The notes beneath the pieces are model-generated. The model was given only the letters and a program-made list of their open reading frames with translations. It was not told where the DNA came from and did no database searches. DNA of 21,321 nt from the NCBI GenBank assembly GCA_034698045.1, contig JAQGAU010001116.1:1-21321 (forward strand), read 5' to 3'. Origin of the DNA: Paramacrobiotus richtersi (Eukaryota > Tardigrada > Eutardigrada > Parachela > Macrobiotidae). A program made the position numbers and the translations under genes. This document shows, in pieces, positions 16,879 through 21,321 of the stretch (positions are counted from its first letter, which is position 1; the number at the start of each line of letters is the position of its first letter).

Positions 16879-17565
16879 GTTTATCAATAACGGGCGCGCA
16901 AAGCTCATAGCGTTCGGACTCAAGATTATCTGCTGCGCTAGTTGCGGCCAAGAGAAATGGACCATATGTTTTAATACCGAAACGCATGAATCGGAAGCGT
17001 TTCCCGATATACCGGAAGCAAAAAGAGATTACGCTGCGGTACTAGTTGGAAAATACTTGTATGCTTTGGGTGGTTGGGGACCAGGCGTCTCAGGACGGCC
17101 CGGAGCGTTGCAATCATGCGTTAGGCTCAACATGGAGACTCGCTCTTGGGAGAGGATTTGTGACCTTACATATGCGAGATACGGCTTTTGCGCAGCTGCC
17201 TACGACAAAGGAATTCTTGTTTTCGGAGGATTAGAACGCAGAATTAGCGAAAGTAGTGACCCCGCTTATTCTGTGACAGAGGCCTTCGACCCTTCGACCC
17301 GAGCTCAATCAATGGACCGTCATCAAAACTTCGGGTGCACAAGATCCGATTTTTTCTTATGATACTTGTTTTTCCATGGCAGGCAGATCGAGTTGCCGAT
17401 GAGAACCTCATCGCACAAACAGCTTATCAAGGAAGTGCGGATAGTATCATTACCGTTACTTCATCTAAACAATACAACGACGCATTAATCAAGAAGCCTC
17501 TTTATCCAGATCAACTACTAGTTTGCATTTACCGGAATAACTTAGATTATACCATGGTACAGTAA
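16879..17565 (+). pseudogene. Copy C last Kelch exon, frameshifted
   Basis: After acceptor GTTGTAG (ends 16878) the frame reads FINNGRAKLIAFGLKIICC, KWTICFNTETHESEAF, then the Kelch blade LYALGGWGPG ... SCVRLNMETRSWERI and ILVFGGLERR ... TEAFD. At 17285-17300 TTCGACCC is tandemly repeated; the frame then has to change to give ELNQWTVIKTSG, and again near 17380 to give DRVADENLIAQTAYQGSAD, which matches the B C-terminus. In the last frame the stop falls at 17563-17565, right at the AATAAA signal. Confidence 0.7.
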
Positions 17566-17569
17566 TAAA
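17564..17569 (+). promoter_or_regulatory. Polyadenylation signal of copy C
   Basis: AATAAA in the context AATAAACAC, shared with the signal after copy B at 10670. Confidence 0.5.
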
Positions 17570-18070
17570 CACTTAAATTATGTAGAGACACTAATACAAT
17601 GTCGTACAATCAACGCTTCCTGCTTCAACATTTTTCTAAGGCTGGTAGTTTTTTTTTTATTTTGTGTGAAAATGATATTAATGTTTTGGTAAGAGATTGT
17701 CAACACTGTTGAATCAACAGGCATGCTGCATTGAATCTCTCATACTTCTATTAAATACACTCCCAAAAGTTATTTGTACAAGCCCAGATTACAAAGCGGC
17801 CAAAGTGTGTAACGAACAGATTATAAACAACAGCGTATCACAGAGTAGACCCACGTCGTACTCAACGGGTGCCTGTTATCGGTAACGGACATAACATCAA
17901 ATCATTCCAATCAAAGAACAATTTTCACCGAATCATGCAATCTAAGAGTACGGCCCATCCGTCAGCGAACTACACAACATTATCTGGCTGTTTGGGTCGC
18001 GTTGACCCGGCCGAAGTTCCGTCGCCGCGGCCCCCTTTGTACCGTTCCCTTCTACAAGCCCGCCGGTACC
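17570..18070. other. Spacer between copy C and the BK-channel pseudogene
   Basis: No gene is recognised. It contains a T-run near 17649-17661 and low-complexity AT-rich sequence. The open frames here have no features. Confidence 0.3.
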
Positions 18071-18326
18071 TCAACTGCATTTCCTAACGGACGGACCAAC
18101 GGATACTTTACCCGGAGCGGGCGTGTAATCCATTCCGGGATCGACCTGCTGCAGGACGAACACTTTATCGGAGGGGTACATTTTGAAATCGTCCTGAGGA
18201 TTGGTGATGACGTAACGTTTGGAGGAAGGCATGCCGCTCTCGTTTACTTCCCGCTTATGCGAGATAACGATACATAAAATACCGTGTGAACGAATGGCTT
18301 CGACGAATAGGTCCCCGTACGTTGCG
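18071..18326 (-). pseudogene. BK-channel fragment, last RCK2 exon
   Basis: Open from the acceptor at 18327 to TGA 18073-18071. The order YGDLF ... GILCI ... SKRYVITNPQDDF ... VFVLQQVDPG is the standard end of Slo1. The terminal tail (MDYTPAPGKVSVGP) is short, and the long cytoplasmic tail seen in vertebrate isoforms is absent. Of the three pieces this is the best preserved. Confidence 0.85.
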
Positions 18327-18466
18327 CTGGAAGTAGTTTTACTCAAAGGTGTTTACATACATGTAATTATAATCTTCATAACGTTCCAGGCTAACAGTAC
18401 AGCTTTATCGAAAAACAGGAACGTATCACTAGCACAAACGAACTATAACCTGGCTCTCTATTGTAC

Positions 18467-18658
18467 CCCTTATTTGGCAAATGGTCCCACGGTAATGGCG
18501 ACTTGGTTGACATGGCACCGGTCACGGTTGGTCAAGGTTTGAGCCGTGCTATATCCGGGAATCAACCCGGCACCTTCGGCTAATATCAGCTCGAGCTCCG
18601 ATGTTGCGCCGCCTGTTATCATGGTACGGACTTAGGTTAAGGAATTCGGATTAAAATA
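18467..18658 (-). pseudogene. BK-channel fragment, RCK2 middle exon
   Basis: [16 protein letters not shown] followed by [17 protein letters not shown] is diagnostic of Slo1. In frame upstream, YFNPNSLT followed by TAA corresponds to a conserved YFNxNxLTLIR stretch, so the TAA at 18634-18632 replaces a Leu codon. A second TAA (18472-18470) replaces another Leu five bases before the probable donor GGG|GTACAA. Confidence 0.8.
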
Positions 18659-18697
18659 CGTCTAAGACGAGCCACATGTTATGTATAAATCAAGCTA

Positions 18698-18715
18698 GAA
18701 GTTAGCCTACTGTGC
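18698..18715 (+). repeat. Left target-site duplication of the ORF1 retroposon
   Basis: GAAGTTAGCCTACTGTGC, repeated at 19918-19935 with one mismatch (A/G). Confidence 0.75.
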
Positions 18716-18764
18716 GTTGTAATCTTTCAACTGCGTTGTAATCTTTCAACTGCGTTGTAATCTT
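18714..18764 (+). repeat. 5' tandem repeat of the retroposon (19-bp unit, about 2.7 copies)
   Basis: GCGTTGTAATCTTTCAACT occurs at 18714-18732 and 18733-18751, with a partial third copy from 18752. Short tandem units at the 5' end are known in several LINE families, where they can act as promoter monomers. The first two bases overlap the target-site duplication. Confidence 0.75.
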
Positions 18765-19917
18765 CATTCGTAAATTTGACTCTCTTTGAAATGGACCCTC
18801 TTGGAGCGTTTTTCGACTTTTCTGACACCAAAATGAACTGGAACAAGTTTATTTCTGGGTTTAAAAAGTTGCTTGATCATTAGAGCCAGCAAGAACAGGC
18901 AGTATATCGCTTGGAAGCCAAAAATAAGGATCTCGAGGATCAGCTGAACAGCATGTGTATTACATCCGCCCCTGCGATAGATGCGACCGCACCGAGTAAC
19001 GGTGGGCTGAACATCAACCAGGAATGCGCGACTCAGTTTAACACCACTAAGGAAACAGTTTCCGAACGAGTGTATTTTATGGAGTGTGCACATGAAGTTG
19101 AGCAATATGGACGTGAGAAATGTCGAAGGAAAATTCTGGAAACAATGGCCAAACATCCAAATCGCTGGAAAGCGAGCAGGGTCGTCGCACCCCAACTTAC
19201 TGCCACCAGAATCGCGCCCCAGCTTGCTGCCACCGAAATCGCACAACCAACGATCGACAAACCTGTTATTCTAGAGGAAAATCAATGTAAAACGATTGTC
19301 AACAAACCAGCTGCCAATGTGACAACTGCTTCGTACGCGGTTATTGCAAAACGTGCACCCAGAGGAATAAGGGGATCCCAGAACGTGGATGGAAATTCTC
19401 AGAGTGAGTTGGTACGTACTCTTCAAGCTCAACATAAACCGCATGCAGATTTCCATGTGAGCGGCATTCCTCGTGTGGAAAAGTCACGATTTAGGAGCGT
19501 AAAGGAGTATAACGAACATATTGCCAACCTGCTGAAAATCGAAGGTGTCTCAACCAGATTTGTGAGCGTTTACATGCCAGCCCGTGGGGACAAGCGAACA
19601 TCGACTTTTGCCAGGATTGGAAGCTTCAAGGAAATGACCGGTAAAATTCTCCAGGAGAAAATCTGGCCTACCAGTGTGTTTGTAAGGAAATGGTTGTACT
19701 AATTTCTTGGTTTTATGTGCTGTTTTTATGATCTCTTCTTCTCGAATGACGTTTTCTCCATGTCTTTTCTTTTGATCTCCATTGATTGCCTTTTCCTTTC
19801 TTTCGAACTGTAGCAATTTGCACTTCATGATTGTTCTTTGCAATATTGCCGAATTATGTCTGACGCCCAGAGGGGACGCTGTCCCGTTGCGGAAAGACAA
19901 TAAATCATCATTTTTTT
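18716..19917 (+). mobile_element. Non-autonomous, ORF1-only non-LTR retroposon
   Basis: A 1.2-kb element bounded by an 18-bp direct repeat (17 of 18 identical). It starts with about 2.7 copies of a 19-bp unit, carries a single ORF of about 300 codons (18791-19702), then a 200-base 3' part ending AATAAATCATCATTTTTTT. It contains no reverse transcriptase or endonuclease. The structure resembles HAL1-type 'half LINEs', which keep ORF1 and depend on a partner LINE for mobilisation. It inserted into the BK-channel pseudogene, or into the channel gene before it died. Confidence 0.7.
18791..19702 (+). pseudogene. LINE ORF1-like protein (coiled coil plus C-terminal nucleic-acid-binding domain), one internal stop
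   Basis: From ATG 18791 (MDPLGAFFDFSDTK) the frame is about 303 codons, with one in-frame TAG at 18881-18883. The N-terminal part (SQQEQAVYRLEAKNKDLEDQ) is coiled-coil-like. The middle is Ala/Thr/Pro-rich with an imperfect repeat (APQLTATRI, APQLAATEI). The C-terminal 80 residues include FHVSGIPR, YMPARGDKRTSTFARIGSF and the ending IWPTSVFVRKWLY. This matches the common end of LINE ORF1 proteins, which finish W-P-x-G-V-x-V-R-x-W/F. ORF1 proteins bind element RNA and form the ribonucleoprotein. With only one stop in 300 codons the copy is fairly young. Confidence 0.7.
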
Positions 19918-19935
19918 GAAGTTAGCCTGCTGTGC
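19918..19935 (+). repeat. Right target-site duplication of the ORF1 retroposon
   Basis: GAAGTTAGCCTGCTGTGC directly follows the T-run at the element's 3' end and matches 18698-18715 at 17 of 18 positions. Confidence 0.75.
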
Positions 19936-19959
19936 TCATTAAGCAATCCAATACGCCGA

Positions 19960-20060
19960 CGCAAAGGTCGTCTCGCACGCGAATGGTTGCGTCATGTATA
20001 GCTCTGTATCGGGATCGTTGCCGTCGTCCTGGTCGAGAAACTGCACATTGGAATAATTAA
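19960..20060 (-). pseudogene. BK-channel fragment with the calcium bowl
   Basis: [18 protein letters not shown] contains the calcium-bowl Asp cluster (two of the five consecutive Asp of the usual D-D-D-D-D run are replaced by G and N), followed by TQPFAC. The reading diverges from the family after TTFA, shortly before the retroposon insertion. The start at 20060 follows a good acceptor (TTTTTTGTTTGCAG). Confidence 0.85.
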
Positions 20061-20364
20061 CTGCAAACAAAAAAACATTGTTCTCCAACACGGCAGTCAG
20101 TACTCTCAGCGTAACAAGGGAGGTGGATAATTTCAGCTTCAAAACATGCATACCAAGTCCGGTAACTAAGAGCTCTCAAACCCGTTAAAACGCTAATGGA
20201 ACTCGCATAGGGCGAAGCAACAGCAGTAGAACACAAGTTAGCCATGATGTCCGCTGTGGATATCGTGGTCAAACTACGGATGAAGTTCTTGGATGACCTT
20301 ATGGGTCGAGAAGCGGCGATAGCGCCCTTGAAAGAGTGAAGCTGTGTTTTATGTTACAGATACA
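20061..20364. other. Spacer, probably an intron of the BK-channel pseudogene
   Basis: By position this is upstream of the calcium-bowl exon on the minus strand. Minus-strand frames at 20272-20057 have no match to the channel that I can see. The LINE remnant begins somewhere near its end. Confidence 0.35.
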
Positions 20365-21084
20365 TCCTAGCCCACTCCTGGCTCCGTACCTCCATTTATT
20401 GCCTCGGGATCTAAGCAGCGCAATCATTCAACTGCTGACCGGTTGCCATTGCCTAAGGATCAAAGCAGGACGATAGGAAAACCTGGAACGATGCGAGCGT
20501 ATTTGTCTGCACTGCCAAGTTCCAGAAGACGTAATGCATGCCACTTTCCAGTGTCCGTTGCATTTGCCATCCCGCGACTTACTTCTGAAAAGGCTGACGT
20601 TTGTGCTATCAGACCTCTTCGAATACGTCAAGCAGTCCACGCACAGCAAAATCAGAAAGTGAACCTGGACACAAATGCCATTGCAAATTACATTCGGCGA
20701 CTGCTGAAGAAAGTCAGGGACTGCTACCACGGACGGCAAATACTGGATGAAAGCATCAAGTAGTATCAGTTTATTTGTTTTCTTGTTTGGCCTGACAGGT
20801 TCAACGACTGCTTTGTACGTTTTAGATGACTCTACCCATGTCGGATTTGATAATTACTCGTTACATACTGTTCTCATGGTCACATGGTGCAGCTTCTTGT
20901 TTAATTGCGCTTAACTGTTGGGTTATCTCGGAGCTGAATTCTTTTCTCTTTTGCTTGTTTATTCTTATCTTCAGTATATCATTGTTTAGTTTGTCTGTAA
21001 ATATAGTGTCATGCACAGATGCATGGCACATGCTGCACCGAAATGGTCAGAGGAATAAACTTGTTGTTGTTGTTGTTGTTGTTG
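20365..21084 (+). mobile_element. 3' end of a non-LTR retrotransposon (RT C-terminal zinc knuckle and 3' UTR)
   Basis: One frame from about 20370 reads APYLHLLPRDLSSAII, LLTGCHCLRI, KAGR, TAG, ENLERCERICLHCQVPEDV, MHATFQCPLHLPSRDLLLKR and stops at a TGA (20670-20672). The Cys pattern C-x2-C ... H-x4-C, together with the LxxGCHxLxIxxGR context, is the zinc-binding tail that follows the RT in many LINE ORF2 proteins. The in-frame TAG sits where a Trp (TGG) is usual. A 3' UTR of about 390 bases follows, with AATAAA at 21053-21058 and a (TTG)8 tail. It is a 5'-truncated, dead copy. The + strand frame 20443-20763 is a shadow in another frame. Confidence 0.7.
21061..21084 (+). repeat. (TTG)8 tail
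   Basis: Eight exact TTG units directly after AATAAAC. Simple-repeat tails of this type end several LINE families, so it marks the 3' end of the element above. Confidence 0.85.
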
Positions 21085-21321
21085 AGGTACGTTGGACCCA
21101 CACACGGACCCTCTCCTCTGTAGCGTTATCAGCGGTCCATTGGAAAAATCCGATCCGTCGGCTGCTTGTGAAAAATGGACATTATAACCTACACGTAAAT
21201 GCCAAGATGCAGTTTAGCGCGACAAGGCAACACATACCGGTTCTGGGGTTGAAAACAACTATAAGTGCAAATGACAAGCGGTTAGTTTTAGCAAAGGGCT
21301 ACTTATATACTCCGCATTCCC
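21085..21321. other. Right edge of the window
   Basis: I recognise no gene or repeat here. Confidence 0.3.

Larger units (their letters stand above)
12884..17565 (+). pseudogene. Copy C: kinase-pseudokinase-Kelch gene, decayed paralogue
   Basis: Same layout as copy B, starting at MSATDESFGNTGLY (12884). Recognisable coding blocks: 12884-13205, 13285-14278, 15449 to about 16590, and 16879 to about 17440. Lesions I can see: a 20-base deletion after 13388 that removes the residues just before the catalytic loop and shifts the frame; TAA at 15526-15528 where B has a Gln CAA; a frameshift between 15905 and 15920; loss of the B splice donor at 16574 (GGTAAGC in B, GGAATAC in C); an 8-base tandem duplication TTCGACCC at 17285-17300 giving a net +7; and a further shift near 17380. 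The B stop codon is also lost, so the last frame runs on to 17565. With this many lesions the full protein cannot be made. Confidence 0.8.
18071..20060 (-). pseudogene. Slo1/BK calcium-activated potassium channel pseudogene fragment, split by a retroposon
   Basis: Read on the minus strand from 20060 down, three pieces match in order the C-terminal RCK2 part of Slo1/BK channels. Piece 1 (20060-19960) begins after acceptor TTTGTTTGCAG with [19 protein letters not shown], the calcium bowl, then LYMTQPFAC. Piece 2 (about 18658-18467) has YFNPNSLT, a TAA (18634-18632), then [19 protein letters not shown] and [13 protein letters not shown], then GPFAK with a TAA at 18472-18470. Piece 3 (18326-18071), after acceptor CTACTTCCAG, has YGDLFVEAI, SHGILCIVI, SSKRYVITNP, DKVFVLQQVDPG, and a TGA. 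A 1.2-kb retroposon lies between pieces 1 and 2, and the coding sequence around it is degraded. The family conducts K+ in response to calcium and voltage. This copy cannot make a channel: membrane and RCK1 parts are not in the window and stops are present. Confidence 0.85.

Noticed and set aside
1778-17565. Alternative genetic code in which TAA/TAG are read as Gln or another amino acid
   Set aside because: The in-frame stops correspond to different residues in the paralogues (Phe in A, Lys in B, Gln in C, Trp and Leu in other elements). True frameshifts and deletions are also present, so decay explains them better.
18002-18277. Plus-strand open frame across the BK-channel exon
   Set aside because: The minus strand has clear Slo1 motifs, so this is a shadow frame.
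20443-20763. Plus-strand open frame as a gene
   Set aside because: Another frame of the same strand carries the LINE zinc-knuckle tail; this frame has no features.
1-21321. tRNA or rRNA genes, CRISPR arrays, bacterial operons
   Set aside because: No cloverleaf with a T-loop consensus, no rRNA-like stretch and no spaced repeat array was seen. Introns and animal gene families rule out a bacterial origin.

Overview
The window looks like nuclear DNA of an invertebrate animal. It has short spliceosomal introns (about 60-90 bp, GT...AG), AATAAA polyadenylation signals, remnants of animal-type retroelements (LINE and Ty3/Gypsy), and a decayed copy of a Slo1/BK calcium-activated potassium channel, which is an animal family. 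Base composition and intron size would fit a tardigrade-like or similar small-genome protostome, but that placement is a guess.

The core (about 1.8-17.6 kb, + strand) is a tandem array of three paralogues of an unusual gene. The inferred full architecture is an N-terminal Ser/Thr kinase domain, a conserved linker, a second degenerate kinase domain (pseudokinase), and a C-terminal Kelch-type beta-propeller. Copy A (1778-2959) keeps an intact single-kinase frame and ends at a premature stop in the linker. Copy B (5881-10489) has all parts, but a stop lies just before the catalytic loop and the pseudokinase N-lobe is frameshifted; its pseudokinase-Kelch half is still open (7907-10489). Copy C (12884-17565) has all parts except a recognisable pseudokinase N-lobe, and carries at least five lesions. 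Upstream of B and of C lies a homologous block containing a short N-terminal peptide and, clearest in B, a transmembrane segment. The duplicated unit is therefore about 7 kb and includes more than the kinase gene.

Between and around the copies are retroelement remnants. A Ty3/Gypsy integrase tail lies at 4178-4740 (- strand). From 18.07 to 20.06 kb, on the - strand, is a Slo1/BK channel pseudogene covering the calcium bowl and the RCK2 end. It is split by a retroposon that carries only an ORF1 (18716-19917) and is flanked by an 18-bp target-site duplication. From about 20.37 to 21.08 kb lies the 3' end of another non-LTR element, with a zinc-knuckle RT tail and a (TTG)8 tail.

Overall this is a birth-and-death gene cluster: a lineage-specific kinase/pseudokinase/Kelch family in which one copy has been shortened to a bare kinase and two are decaying, in a neighbourhood that has accumulated retroelements.
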